Origin: Pseudorasbora parva
Lineage: Eukaryota; Chordata; Actinopteri; Cypriniformes; Gobionidae
NCBI RefSeq assembly: GCF_024679245.1
Contig: NC_090177.1
Location: 27,148,175-27,212,174, forward strand
DNA: 64,000 nt
Direction: 5' to 3'
The notes below the pieces were generated by a model that saw only the letters and a list, made by a program, of their open reading frames with translations, was not told where the DNA came from and ran no database searches. Position 1 is the first letter of the stretch; each line of letters begins with the position of its first letter. This document shows, piece after piece, positions 12,801-26,057 of the stretch. The position numbers were made by a program, and so were the translations under genes.

Positions 12801-13842
12801 TGTTGGCTGAAGTGCACAATATGTCATGTGATCACTGTCATATGATTATGACTAATGGACACGTCCATCTATCACATGGTTGTATTACCTCTCTTGTTGG
12901 CCTTTCCTCTAGTAACTTACAATTCATTCCCTCATATTTTCCATTCTGGTCTTCCTTTCTGTCTTTAAGTCCTTTGTAATTCTCTGGCTCATTCTCTTTC
13001 CCTTCTTTCCCTTTTCTTTTTTTCTCCCCCTTTCCCTTTCCAGTAATGGATTTGATCATAGTGAAGCACTTAACTTCTCATTGCTCTTCCACTCATCTCC
13101 ACAAGATGAAGAGTGCAGCCAGGCAGTGTTTAATTTAGTTTGGATTTGGAAATGGTTAGTGCTTTGGCTCTTGTAGGGATGATTTACGGTGGGATGTTCC
13201 TAGTTAAATGTGGATGGGCTGCTCAGGTGAGGTCCTTTTTTAAAATCATAAACTAGTCCTCATTAAACTGATTTTTATTCCCAGCAAGCTGTAGCCAACA
13301 TTTCAATGTCTTGGTTAACTATAGACCCGATATAGTCCGGCTATGAGTAACCCCACTTCTAGCCAAAATAAACTTGAATTTGGTTATATGTCATTTTTGC
13401 CAAAAAACTTACGAGATGTGATATTCCATGTAAGCAAAGTCAACAGTTATTAGGTGTTTGTTTTAATTTCGTTGACATGTTCTAGATGACTAGTCTATTA
13501 TTTGTCTATGGTTAAATGGTTATGACATTTTCACTGTCAAATTTTAGCCTATAGAGTCAGAGTTGTGTTTGGAAGGCTATTAGACGTCTTTTAATCCCAA
13601 AATTGCTTGCTTGAGTATGTCTACTCTGGAAGTGTAAAAACTTCATCTCAGAATGTTCACTAACATCTTTAAAATCTTGGGTGAATATTATGTATCCAGT
13701 TTTATTTTTGATGAAAAGCTATTGCTATGATATAATTTACATATATTAATAATAATAATAATAATCATTATTATTATCATTATTATTAATATGATCAAAT
13801 ATAAAATTAAATTTTATAAATACTTTTTATTTTTTTATCTAG
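9875..13842 (+). other. sdcbp2: sdcbp2 intron 1, first part
   Basis: Largely unique AT-rich intron. A pyrimidine-rich tract of about 90 bases lies at 12950-13042. An (AAT)n/(ATT)n stretch that is itself palindromic lies at 13747-13790. I see no coding exon and no transposon ends before the LINE at 13843. Confidence 0.65.
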
Positions 13843-15420
13843 ATGTAAAGATATTTTTGGTATGGATACAGTGATGCTCAAGGAGCTCAGTATAACAGTC
13901 ACACGCCCCATTACCAAGATTATTAATCTGTCCATTTCGCAATACTTGTTTCCAAGCATTTGGAAACCAGCTGTTGTTGCTCCCATTTTCAAAAGCGGAG
14001 ATCCTCATTCCATATCAAACTACAGACCCATACGTATATTGCCTACAGTGTCTAAGATTGCAGAGAAATTAATAGCAAAACAAATTATTAACCATCTGAA
14101 TACCACACCGTACGCTCTCCACTCTATGCAGTTTGGCTTTAGAGCCTAACTGAAAACAAAAAACTGAAAACTTCCTAACTTCAATGGATTGAGTCTTACC
14201 TCACTGACCGCTCCCAACATGTTAGAGTCCAGTCATTTAAATCAGCGGCCCTCAGTCTATCCACTGGGCTTCCTCAAGGATCAAATTTAGGACCTTTGTT
14301 GTTCTCACTTTATATGAATGATCTCCCGTCTGTCTGTCCTGATGTTTCTGTTCAGATGTATGCTGATGACACTGTAGTCTATGCTCATGGCAGTAACATC
14401 TCTCGGGTATCTGAGAAGCTCACTAACTCCATGGTTAAAATCACAGCTTGGTTAAAATGCATCGAAAACAGTAGCAATGTTTTTCAGCAAGTCAAAAAAT
14501 AACTTTACTGCTGAGCCTGATGTCTTTGTCTCAGGGGAAAGGCTGCAGATTGTGTCAGAATATAAATATCTGGGGGTTCTAATTGATCCAAAGCTTTCAT
14601 TTAATTCACATGTAAAAATGATCTGTAAAAGAATCAAATTCAATGTCAGTAACTTCAGACACATTCGCCATCAAATGTCCACACAGGCAGCAAAAATGTG
14701 CATGCACTCTATGATTTTCTCACATATGAATTATTGTTTACCCATTTGGTCACAAGCTAGTGTCACATCTCTGAAACCTCTTCAATCACTTTACAAACAA
14801 ACTGTAAAAATTTTGGATAAGAAACCATGCATTCCTCATCATTGTCCAACATGTCCAAACACATATTGTTTAGCTGGGAAAACATGGTAAAATTTGCAGA
14901 TCTATGTTTTTTCTATAAAATTATTCATGGTCTATCATCCCCTCCACTACGTCAGTTTATTAACATTCAAACGACTGATTATAGCAGAATCAGAGGTGCA
15001 GCGAGGGGAGATTGTATTATTCCTTTTAGGAAAAGTGTATTTGGCAAAACTGCTTTTTTTTTCAAGCTGCTACTAAGTGGAACCTCACCCCCTTATACAT
15101 TAGAAATGTAACCACATACAGTACATTTAAGATTCAGATAAAGCAATGGTTAATTGATAATCAGAACTGCCAACATTAGCCCAATACTAGACCTGTTTTC
15201 GCTGCCTCCTGCTTGCTTCTTGCTTTGTGTGTATGTGGTCATGTATTTTTCTGATGTTGGTCTGTGTTTTTGTTGTACATCTTTACTTAGTGCTTGTTTA
15301 AATTGTATTGTAGTTGTTATATTATGTAAAATGTAACTTTTTACTCTCTTTTAGGATGACATCTGTCTAGGGACTAATATGCACTGTCCCTGTAAATAAA
15401 TAAATAAATAAAATAAAATA
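13843..15420 (+). mobile_element. 5'-truncated non-LTR retrotransposon (LINE)
   Basis: A dead LINE copy within sdcbp2 intron 1, in the same orientation as the gene. It begins inside the reverse-transcriptase domain and runs into a 3' tail of TAAA repeats at 15392-15420, the signature of target-primed insertion. Its family may be L2-, Rex1- or CR1-related; I cannot decide. It is broken by stops, frame changes and an internal deletion near 14150. Confidence 0.85.
13862..15111 (+). pseudogene. Reverse transcriptase remnant of the LINE
   Basis: Reverse-transcriptase motifs in order: PAVVAPIFKSGD and NYRPI (13966-14034), then a stop after MQFGFRA at 14149. Then comes WIESYLTDRSQHVRV (from 14187), GLPQGSNLGPLLFSLYMNDL (about 14269-14328) and the catalytic MYADDTVVY box (about 14357-14383). 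After a frame change near 14480 follow EYKYLGVLIDPKLSF and the thumb-like region to 14870. A last frame (about 14880-15111) carries the C-terminal end. The segment between FGFRA and WIESY is far shorter than in intact elements, so the region with the first catalytic Asp has been deleted. No endonuclease is present. Confidence 0.85.
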
Positions 15421-15659
15421 TTGTATGTTTATTTTTAATATATTATAAATGTATTTTTATGTTACATTTGCATTAAATGAGAGCACTCCGGGCGTGAATC
15501 TCACACGCTCCAAGAGAGAGCGAGGGAGTCTTATACCACATAGAAATTATGTGCTACATGTTAACAATTTTCTTTGTTGTTGTTTTTTTCTCTGTAAAAT
15601 AACGGCGTTCATTTGGAATTATTCAGCCTTTGTGAACAAGAAGAAACTAATGTGCAAAG

Positions 15660-18024
15660 TAGTGTTGGGCGATATGCCTAATTTTCCAATCGTCATATCG
15701 TCAGCCTGTGAGATCGCCGATACACGATCTTATCGCGTCGGGGCGGAGCATTCAGTGGCATAACTTTGTTTTAAAAAGTGGGTGGGACAGTCTCACGAAA
15801 ATGCGTCTAGTACGAGTGTGCAATCTCGTGGAATGTATACGTCAAAATGAGCTTTGGCTTACAAATGGTAGGCTACGCAGTTTTTTGTGTGCATATGATA
15901 CACACTTTATGGCGTATTATAAGGGGATGCATCTAAACACAATATAGCGTTAGTGTCCAGATTTTTCACGTGAATAAAGGCATAGATTTGCACACTTTAA
16001 ATCCTCGTATTTTTTTCTCATTAAAACCGAATATCATCATTGATTGTACATGAAGAGCAGGGACAGTTTTTGTGCATTTTGTTTCGTGATTTTATCGGAA
16101 CGAATACAAAAGTTAGATTAAAGTGCTCTGCACATGCACGAGCCACGAGAGAAATCTGCAGCACTGAAAACAGCGGCAACGAGCGCCAGATCGCCTCTTA
16201 TTTAACAAACGAAATGATGCTCTTCTAGTTAACCAGATGTGTTGTGTTTGTATTATTTAGGTTCATCCGTGAAGCAATCCGTGTGCAACTGGTCCGCTGT
16301 TGCATACCACAAACACAGCATTTATTCATTATTTTTTATTTAAAATCCAAAAGTTTTTACTGAACATGGCTCGTCACTAGCCTACATAAACAGCATTTTA
16401 TTCAATTAATTTATTCATATTTAGATTTAGCTCACACAAGTGGCAAAACATTTAAACATAGGTTATAGCCTAAATCACAAACATTTTAAATTAGAAACTT
16501 ACAATAGGCTATTCAAAAACAGCCGACTCTCGTCTTTTCTCTCGTTTTTAAACCTTTTAAAGGAAATCCTGCAGTCTCGTTTCCTTGCTTAACTTGAGGA
16601 AAAAAGCCATGTGCTGACTTTGAAACAAGAGTAGGCCTATATTTTAAGTTATACGCATCTGTGGTTAAATTACTAGATTTTCGCGTCAGTACATGTTTAT
16701 TTTAATGCGAACAATGTTCTGTCGTTTTAATGCAGCAACGCAGCGCAGCAAAAAAATAGCCTCGGTACGAAAACGATCCGTGCACTGCTGCAGACGCACC
16801 GCTCCTGGAACGGACTGACGGACAGCACCCGCGTGCAGTGTGACAGCTGTCATCCGTTAACATGGGTAGGCTACGGAAAAAAATACGCACCGCACACGCA
16901 CTGCAGACGGGGTATGTGTGAAACGGGCTCCATCGGAACGCGTGTTCAGTGCAGCGGGCAACATAACTCCCCACCGCAACCTTCTCAAACCAGCTGGTTT
17001 TCTTTATACAAAACATTTTTGGGAATAGATACCTGAATTGCATAACAATAATTGTTGTCTTAAATGTTTCTGGCCTTGTGTTTGTTTTAGCAATAAGTTC
17101 ATTCGAGTAGCCATACATTTGAGGTGATTTAATTGTTTTGCCGTTTTATTTGAGTTCTTTCATTGTGTTTTTTTTATTTATTAAAGCCTATTTCGTTATT
17201 TATTATTTTTAGGCTACCGTCAACCTGGTGTCGCAGCCTGTCTATTTTAATGGACTATTTATTTATGTAGCCCATGCAGCGGGCAAGGGCTAAAACACAT
17301 TATTAGAAAATACATTGTCTGCTGACATTTAAGTATTTCACTGCACTTTAACAAGAAATCTTAGCTTAACGGCCAGTGCAATATTTTTTGTTCATTGTTG
17401 TTCCGTCGTTAAGTCGTTTGAAATAAAGCTGCTTTTACTTTTTGACTGATTGCTCTGTTCAAATGTATAGGCTATAGCCTATAATTATAATATAGCAATT
17501 TGTTATTGTATTATTATAAGTATAAAATAAATGTACATTTATGAAAAAAAAAATGCTTTAGTCTGATGATGATGATGCCGTTTTCGCCGTGGCTTATGTG
17601 AATTTGTGAATATAGGGCTAGGTTGATCACCTTGCAATTAAATTCTGAAACTATGTAGTTTTTTCGTCTTTAAAAAAACATTTTTTTCACTGAAGAGTAA
17701 CTCATTTTTACATTTTAAAAGCGCGTGGTGTTGCACTCGCAGTATATATGCGGCACATAGCCTGTGAGTGCAACACCACGCGCTTTGATGTTGATGTGAA
17801 TAGTAAGGCTAAGCAGAATAAGTACAATTAATGTAATGATGATGATAATAATAATAATAATAACTATGATCATAATATTTTCATTTAATAATAATTTTTA
17901 TTTATTTATTATATTCATGGGGAACGAGCCAAATATCGCCTTGAAATCGCCAACAGCTTCAGCTTTCGGCGATCTCTCTGCCTATCGTCGATACACGATA
18001 CTATCGTCTATCGGCACAACCCTA
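15660..18024. mobile_element. hAT-like non-autonomous transposon with perfect 8-bp duplication
   Basis: Flanked by identical GTGCAAAG at 15652-15659 and 18025-18032, the 8-bp target-site duplication typical of hAT elements. The ends are TAGTGTTGGGCGATA on the left and, read inward, TAGGGTTGTGCCGATA on the right. The body is 2.37 kb, holds several CpG-rich patches, and includes a strong hairpin at 17718-17786. No frame longer than about 140 codons and no hAT dimerisation domain is visible, so it needs a transposase from elsewhere. Confidence 0.83.
17718..17786. repeat. 25-bp-arm hairpin inside the hAT-like element
   Basis: Left arm 17718-17742 and right arm 17762-17786 are reverse complements at 24 of 25 positions, around the shared core GCGCGTGGTGTTGCACTC. 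The loop is 19 bases. The geometry resembles a pre-miRNA or a cruciform. The arms are far more alike than the rest of the element is to itself. Confidence 0.9.
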
Positions 18025-18136
18025 GTGCAAAGGCAATCTCATTGGCTGCTGCTCACCTATTACTGTGTCTGTTTTGATTTCAGCAAATCAGTTCGACAAC
18101 ATGATAAATATATATGAACTCAGCAGCTCATCCTCA

Positions 18137-19662
18137 CTTATGTTGCGTTCCAGGAAGGGATGGGCATTCGATTAAATTTTCTTAGTCGTTTGAGAATTAA
18201 CAATCGAATATAGAGTAATTATTAATATTTTTATTATAAAATTAATTATTTAAATTTTATAATTCAAAAATGCAATGAATACAAAAATGCAGCGTGTTTT
18301 TCCTCGATGAGACCTTTATTACAAGATCAACTTGCGGCAGAAAGTAAACTACGTTCAGTTAGCCAAACCGAACATATGTGCGCGTGTGTATGCGGTTTCT
18401 GTTGCGTGCGTTTTTTATGCCTTTGCACACCAGAAGCGTGTCTGACGCGACACTGCTGCTGCTATTGACTTACAGGGAAGCCCTATAGCCTACTTCATGT
18501 AAAACATAAATATATTGACTACTGATACAGCAAACACATTGAAGGCAAAATATGCTACCGAATATTTTGTTCTGTAACTGGTGCAATATTTCAAAATCGA
18601 TAAATCGATAATTGTTTTTTTTTTAAATTACAATTAGGCCTATATCATTTATGTTAACCTAGAGACTTTCAAATGTCAAAATGTAATTTATGAATGTGCA
18701 TTCGTTTTAAAATAACATATAAACATATTTTTCTATTCTATTTTGGCTGAAAACGCTTCCAACATGCTCGCGTGTCGAGTGAAAAATAGGCATTGGTTCT
18801 CTAGCACGTACACGCTCTCGGCGCGGCTCGGCACAACCTCTGAGACGCTCGTCATGCAGGCAGTGTGAAAGCTCTAACCTGTTAACTGAAATAAAAACGG
18901 ACACGCCACGAAAACACCCGCTCTGAGGGGACTGACTTTGCTGGGATGCACAGGTAACGTTACCTCCTCGCTAACTTTTCCAGCAGGATGATCCGCCACC
19001 GACATTAAGCGCGGATGCACTTTGTTTAAGTGGTAGATCATTTGACTCGTGGCTATTTGTACTTCTTATACATGGCATCGCAATGTTTGCAGTGAAGTAT
19101 TTCGGTTTTTAAATCAAAATGGTCCCATGCCACACTTTGCCGCGACCTCTTCATGAGTATTCTTTTGAAATCAAAACAGAAGATCACAGATAACCGAGTA
19201 TGGTGTCAAATATTGCACCCTGGTGGTGAAATGTTTAATTGCTTCAAGACTCACACTACAACCTGCATTAAAAAATAAATAAAATATGCATTTGATTAAT
19301 CGATTGTCATCCCTAGTTCCAGGCAACCTGTAAGCCGTGTCTTTCCAACCTTCTAACCGTGAAAGTGCACTGGAATCGCAGTCAAACCTGTGAACTCGTA
19401 CTAGATCGATGTACTCCCAGTTAGAAGCTTTTTTTCTCCTCCTTTTCTCTCAAATAAGAAGGCGCAAGCAGCACCTTTGTCAATATAAATAATTGTAAAT
19501 GAGCATAAACCCCATACGATCTGCCATGCTTTGTCATCTAGCTACTGCAATTCCTCATGCTCAGGCAGTTTGTGACTTTGCCTAGAACGCCACAAAGTCG
19601 TGAGTCGTGGTTTGAAGTCGTAACTTGCGGGCTCAAAAACCTGCCTGGAATGCAGCATAAGC
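18137..19662. mobile_element. Small inverted-repeat element split by a hAT insertion
   Basis: The left end CTTATGTTGCGTTCCAGG (18137-18154) and the right end, read inward, CTTATGCTGCATTCCAGGCA (19643-19662) are inverted counterparts. The left end is interrupted after its first 18 bases by the element at 18155-19315, which duplicated GTTCCAGG. Without the insertion the element is about 360 bp. It has no coding capacity. Confidence 0.7.
18155..19315. mobile_element. hAT-like non-autonomous transposon, second copy type
   Basis: Flanked by a perfect 8-bp duplication GTTCCAGG at 18147-18154 and 19316-19323. The ends read inward AAGGGATGGGCATTCGATTA on the left and TAGGGATGACAATCGATTAA on the right. 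Body of 1.16 kb without transposase. It inserted into the left terminal repeat of the small element at 18137-19662, only about 130 bp from the larger hAT-like element. Confidence 0.83.
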
Positions 19663-20259
19663 AGCACCACTGCCAGTCCTTAGTTCAGTTAAAATGAAAA
19701 ATATACTCATACGTTTTCATTCGCACATGATTAGCAAGTTTTAGTTCATATTGCTAATATTTTTGATCATTAAATAATTATTTGCAATATTATATTTGCA
19801 AATTATTTGCAATATTTTGTATAATCTGAAGACATGGTTGAGATTATTACTTTTGCTGTTTGCACTATTTTTTGCCACTGTTTTCACCACAAGAGAGTAT
19901 GAATAAATATAGAATCTGTGTATGTCATTGATTTGAATTATTATTGTTTGTGTGATGTTTTTCATCACCGTTGCACTATTTAAACTAGGGCTGTGCTATA
20001 TTGAAGAACAGTGCAATATACAATATTTTCTTAAATAATGTGATATTCGCATATATATAACAAAGATAAATTAAAATAACAAAAATAATCGTCCACCCCT
20101 AGTTCAGGTGTCTTTGTTTACCTGGATGTTTTTGATGTTAAGTTTTAGGCTGATATAAATATTACTAAGTCGAGCAAAGAGTTAATATTTAAATATTGGC
20201 ATTACATCTTTTGTTTGTTTACATTGACGTTAAAATTATATTGTCAGATTTGTGACATA

Positions 20260-21145
20260 CATTTTTGCTAAAACACTGCTGGTCACTTTCTGAAGTTGTA
20301 GCGATGCTTTCTTTTCCAAAGAAAGAATTTTACAAGCTTTCAGAATATGCTAGTGCTCTTTTCCGCCATTTTGTTAATTACCTCTTTAGTAAACCAATAC
20401 ATAACCAGCAAAAGCAGTACAGCTTGAATCTCTTCCATACTCATTATCTATTTTTCACCATGTAAACGACCTGACCCGATTACTTTTGATTGTGCGTCCT
20501 TACATGACGTGACAGTGCGCTGCGCTCTTACCAGGCTATAATGTTGACGAGAGGAAAGTTCATTTTTCTGAGGGGTAAACTTTTTATTTCGTAAGAAGTT
20601 ATGAAGATAATGTTGGAATAATGGCACAGCTTGAAAGCGTATATTGCCCCAGGCAGTTTTTACTTTAACTGCACCTGACAGAGGAATACATTTTTTTCTG
20701 AGATGATTTTTACACTTTACAACAAATAAATAGCTTATATAATACTGTATTAGTCCTGGGGGCCATTAAGAGTTGCCATGGCTACAGTTAACACATTCCA
20801 GCTGGTGGAGAAACAGCGTTGACGTTTTTGATGCGGCAGACAAACTGCATGTGACAAAATGATTGCGATTTTGAATGTCAGCACATGTAAACACCAGAAT
20901 GGTTTAGATAACTTCTAATGTAAACAGTCCACGAAATCTCTCAATCAGAATGACAAAAAAGTTTGCATGTAAACGTGGCTATAGTGTTGCGCAAGTCGCG
21001 CGCAGTCCTACATCACCGGACTAATTTGCCTAATCTTCATGGTACTTTAGACCGTGGTGGAAACGCAGACAGTAGCAGGTCTGGGGGGAAAAAGTTCCTG
21101 GTACAAATTGTTCCGGGTAATTTTGGTGGAAGCGGGGCTTTTAAA
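20260..21145. mobile_element. Inverted-repeat element, copy A of a dispersed family
   Basis: Many blocks are shared, in order, with 61665-62212, for example ACATAACCAGCAAAAGCAG, GAGGGGTAAACTTTTTATTT, TGAAGATAATGTTGGAATAA and TGTTCCGGGTAATTTTGGTG. The left end seen in the other copy is missing. An extra segment of about 240 bp lies at 20825-21060. No coding capacity. Confidence 0.7.
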
Positions 21146-21750
21146 TCAAATATGTTTTTTTTGTTGCATGGACTGAATGTTGTAGGGTTTTATGTGCCTT
21201 TTCCTCTGTTGTGAAGTGAAATGTACTCATGTCTGAAAAAAAGTGCAGCTGGAGTTATTGTAGGGTTATCATAACTTCCGCTGGTTTATCAGCGTGTTTT
21301 TTTTATGTCAATGACATTTTAAAATTACATTTGATGACATTTGATGTTAGGATGACTGTGCAGAAGACACAGATAGACTCACAGGTGGATCATTTCACTA
21401 AGATAATGCCTGGAAAGCTGTGACACATCTGTGTGTGTGTGTGGTAGGGGTGTTTGATTTCTAGAGAATCACTCATGAAGGTGTCAGTCAGGATGGAGAA
21501 TCCTGATGTATTTTTGTTCCTGATCAAAGCAGCAGTCTCTCTCTGTGTGCTCCTAATACACTCCTTGGTCTATCTATCCCATCTAATTAGTATAGGTTTC
21601 AATTCCCGTTGGTGTCATGGTGTTGCTAGTCAGCTCAGCTGAAAAACAAACTCAGGCAATATGGCTCTATCTGAGCTCTGCTCACTGAAAGCATGATTTC
21701 TTGTGCTTGTCTTGTTCCCCCCTTTTCATGCTTTGTTGTTTTTTTCTAGG

Positions 21751-24700
21751 ATGTCATTGTACCCATCCCTAGAGGACCTTAAAGTGGACAAGGTCATTAG
21801 GGTAAGCAGTACTATTTCAATACTATTATCTATCTATTAATATTTTGAATTGCCTTTTATTTTTGTATTTTGCTTTTCTATTTAATAATTTTTTTGCTTC
21901 TGTAATTTTTAGTTTTAGTATTTTTTTATTTTTTTTGTAAATTTAATATCACCTTCATTTTTATTTGATTTTATTTCAACTTGATACTAAAAACAAATGC
22001 TTTTAACGGGACAGTAACTGTCTACATGATTAGGGCACTTTAAAAGGTCTAGTATTGAATTATTTTTGATGTTCACATGTGGTCTGCTCCTGTAGGCACA
22101 ATCCCAGTTTGCTGATGCCACTTCCAGTACCCCAGCCATCACTCAGGGGTCCTACCAACCACATCCTGCCACACAGGGGATGCCAAGCTCCAGTGAGTAC
22201 TGGGCTCTGCCCGTCTGTCTTCTTTCAATGCTTCTTAAGCCGTCTGTCTTGCTTCCCTCTCTATTATCATGCCATTCTCTCTTTCATTTCTGGAGTTTTG
22301 GAGGCATGCCAGTGTTTTGTGCGATTGTCAAACAGGAAATGAAGACATGCCTTAGGGGATCTGGGAGCAATTCAACAACAGTGCATCAGTCTTTCCTATG
22401 TCCTTTTGTTAATCTCAGCATAAAAAAAAATCTCAAGTTGAGCTCCTCTTATCCAGGCAGCACTGCCTTCCACCTATACGTTCTCATTGTGTCCCTGTGT
22501 GAGACCTCTGCAGGACACTGCCAGGATATTACACAACAAGAATGTAAAACTGTTTTTAAGGTGGTGACTCACACAGAACTGTAGTTTCAACAATTGTCTC
22601 TGAAGCTAATTTTTTTAACATTAAAGCAGTCCAAAGGCCATATGTTTTTAGAATGTTGTTAAACCTTCTCCTGTTCTGTAGTTAAACAGGCCCTTCTCAA
22701 AAAATGTGCATATTGTGATAAAGTTCATTATTTTCCATAATGTAATGATAAAAATTAAACTTTCATATATTTTAGATTCATTGCACACCAACTGAAATAT
22801 TTCAGGTCTTTTATTGTTTTAATACTGATGATTTTGGCATACAGCTCATGAAACCCCAAAATTCCTATTTAAAAAAATTAGCATATTTCATCCGACCAAT
22901 AAAAGAAAAGTGTTTTTAATACAAAAAAAAGTCAACCTTCAAATAATTATGTTCAGTTATGCACTCAATACTTGGTCGGGAATCCTTTAGCAGAAATGAC
23001 TGCTTCAATGCGGCGTGGCATGGAGGCGATCAGCCTGTGGCACTGCTGAGGTGTTATGGAGGCCCAGGATGCTTCGATAGCAGTCTTAAGCTCATCCAGA
23101 GTGTTGGGTCTTGGGTCTTACGTCTCTCAACTTTCTCTTCACAATATCCCACAGATTCTCTATGGGGTTCAGGTCAGGAGAGTTGGCAGGCCAATTGAGC
23201 ACAGTAATACCATGGTCAGTAAACCATTTACCAGTGGTTTTGGCACTGTGAGCAGGTGCCAGGTCATGCTGAAAAACCAAATCTTCATCTCCATAAAGCT
23301 TTTCAGCAGATGGAAGCATGAAGTGCTCCAAAATCTCCTGATAGCTAGCTGCATTGACCCTGCCCTTGATAAAACACAGTGGACCAACACCAGCAGCTGA
23401 CATGGCACCCCAGACCATCACTGACTGTGGGTACTTGACACTGGACTTCAGGCATTTGGGCATTTCCTTCTCCCCAGTCTTCCTCCAGACTCTGGCATCT
23501 TGATTACCGAATGACATGCAAAATTTGCTTTCATCCGAAAAAAGTTATTTGGACCACTGAGCAAGTGCAGTGCTGCTTCTCTGTAGCCCAAAAGTCGCTT
23601 GACCTGGGGGATATTTAAAAGACCTAAAATATTTCAGTTGGAGTGCAATGAATCTAAAATATATGAAAGTTTAATTTTTATCATTACAATATGGAAAATA
23701 ATGAACTTTATCACAATATGCAAATTTTTTGAGAAGGACCTGTATATTGTAGTTTTATTTTATATGTACAAACTATATCCAAGTTATGCATATATAATAT
23801 GATATATGTATATTGATAGAATCCTAAAAAAAAGTAACAATCTATTAAGAGTGTAACGGTACACAGAAATGACGGTTCTGTACGTACTTCAGTTTGCTAT
23901 GTTTTCTAACAGTTTGCTAACTTTTTTTATTATTAAACGGTGGATATCTGAACAAACTTTGTCAATATTGCTGTTACTGGCAGCAATACACATTGCAGTT
24001 TATGGTGCTGTTGTAATTGGGGGAAGAGATTTGGGTTGTGTTTTGCTCATTGGGTGTTCACACTTCGATTAAAAGGATCTATCTTAGTGCGGTTCTTTTG
24101 GATAAGTGTGAAAGCTGCTATTCGAAAATCTGAAAATACCATCATATACACATACAAGTGCATTTAGCCCAGCACATAGCATTGTTTTGGATGTTCGGTG
24201 TGTTCCATTGCACAGTTAACTTAACGGTGCCCTAGAATGAAAAATTGAATTAACCTTGCCATAGTGAAATATAAGAGTTCAGTACATGGACATCACATAC
24301 TGTGAGTCTCAAACACCATTGCCTCCTCCTTCATATGTAAATCTCGTGCATGAACAACACCACGAGAAAATAAGTGATTCCCAACATAACGCCAACTGTG
24401 ATGCAAGCGTTGGGGATCATTAATATGTACACCCCCAACATTTGCATCCGTCCAAACATGTTCATTGTCAGGCGGAACTGACGGAGCCGAATCATTGAGA
24501 CTGCAGGTAAACTAGTGACACGCAAGGATAGTGAAAACGGCAGCTCTCATGGACAAGCATGTCATGATCCAGGCTGTGCAGGGAACGTGAGGACTTTTCT
24601 ACCCTTCCCACACATAAAAAATGTCAACAGTCATGGTTGATGTTTATAATCGGATACCACAACAATTTTATTCAAGATCATTTGTTTGTTCGGGCCATTT

Positions 24701-25926
24701 CAATCAAGCTTTGCCCAGCATCTTAAACTGTATTCCTACAAGCAGTAAGTAGCGATTTTATCCACTTATTGACTGTTTAAACTATTTCTGATTCAATTGG
24801 AAGTTTCTTAGAGAGACAGCATTGTCTAGATAACGCAAGATGCTAGTACAGTAACAACAGAATACACCAAGTACCATACAAAACTAAATAGTGTGTCTAA
24901 TGACAGGTTACGGTTGTATTTTGTAATACAAAATAATATGAACCTTTGTCATTAGACACTATTTAGTTTTGTATGGTACTTGGTGTTTCCTGATGTTACT
25001 GTACTAGCATCTTGCGTACAGATCGTTCACGCGATCCTTCTAGCAAACGTCACCTTTTCCACCATATAAGTTAAAACATTTGACAAGGCTATTCATTTTG
25101 TAAATATATATATATATATATATTTATATTTTTGAGAACTTAAGTATGATGTTTTTGCATGCTTGTATTTCAGAGTACATCACAGTCACTGCGTAGCCCA
25201 CATTGTGACTAACGTTATATAAACATGCAATATCGTTGACGAAAAAAGATCACTGGTTTTGGTTTTGTCTGAGGGAAGGAAGAGCGTTCTTGCTTGCGGT
25301 TACCAGATTTCAGTAATTTAAATCCCCCAAACAGAGCTTTTCTGTGAAAAGAACACGTATACTATCCGGTGTTTTACCTAAACATGTCCAATCTGGCAAC
25401 CATATGCACACAAGCTATCTCTCGCGCACGAGCCGCTTCGCTGAACTTGTGTGAGCTGCAGAAATAAGCCAATCAGAGCAGAGCTCAACATTAATATGAA
25501 TGACTCTTCCAAATAAGGCAAAAACAGAGCATTACATCATAGGGACAATTTCTAGGGTTGTAAATGGACCTGTAAAACTGTATCTGGACAATAATGACTT
25601 AAATAAGCCACATACCCTCTATGTAGATATCAGAGAACAATTTAACATATTGTTTCAACTCGTTCTAGGGCACCTTTAATAAACGTCGACCAATCAGGTT
25701 GTGAACTTGTATTCCTATGCCTTTTAGGTTCGGGATCTTTAGGTTTGGTGTTAAAATACCAATGTGAACACTAAGTGGACCAGGACACTCTTGACGTGGT
25801 TGTACTTTTGGATGCAAATATTTTTGTAACATATTTTGGAATAAGAATAATTGTGCTCCCATCCTTATCACTCTATTTGACGGATGTCAGATATGTTCAC
25901 ATTCTATAGTTAACAAAGATGTTCAC

Positions 25927-25983
<57 letters not shown>

Positions 25984-25995
25984 TACATGCATGCA

Positions 25996-26057
<62 letters not shown>

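Noticed and set aside
18147..19323. Repeated GTTCCAGG considered as a possible regulatory pair
   Set aside because: It is explained better as the 8-bp target-site duplication of the hAT-like insertion.
19985..20103. CTAGGGCTGTGC ... CACCCCTAG considered as a small hAT-like element
   Set aside because: The outer 8 bases on the two sides do not match and the inner ends pair poorly.
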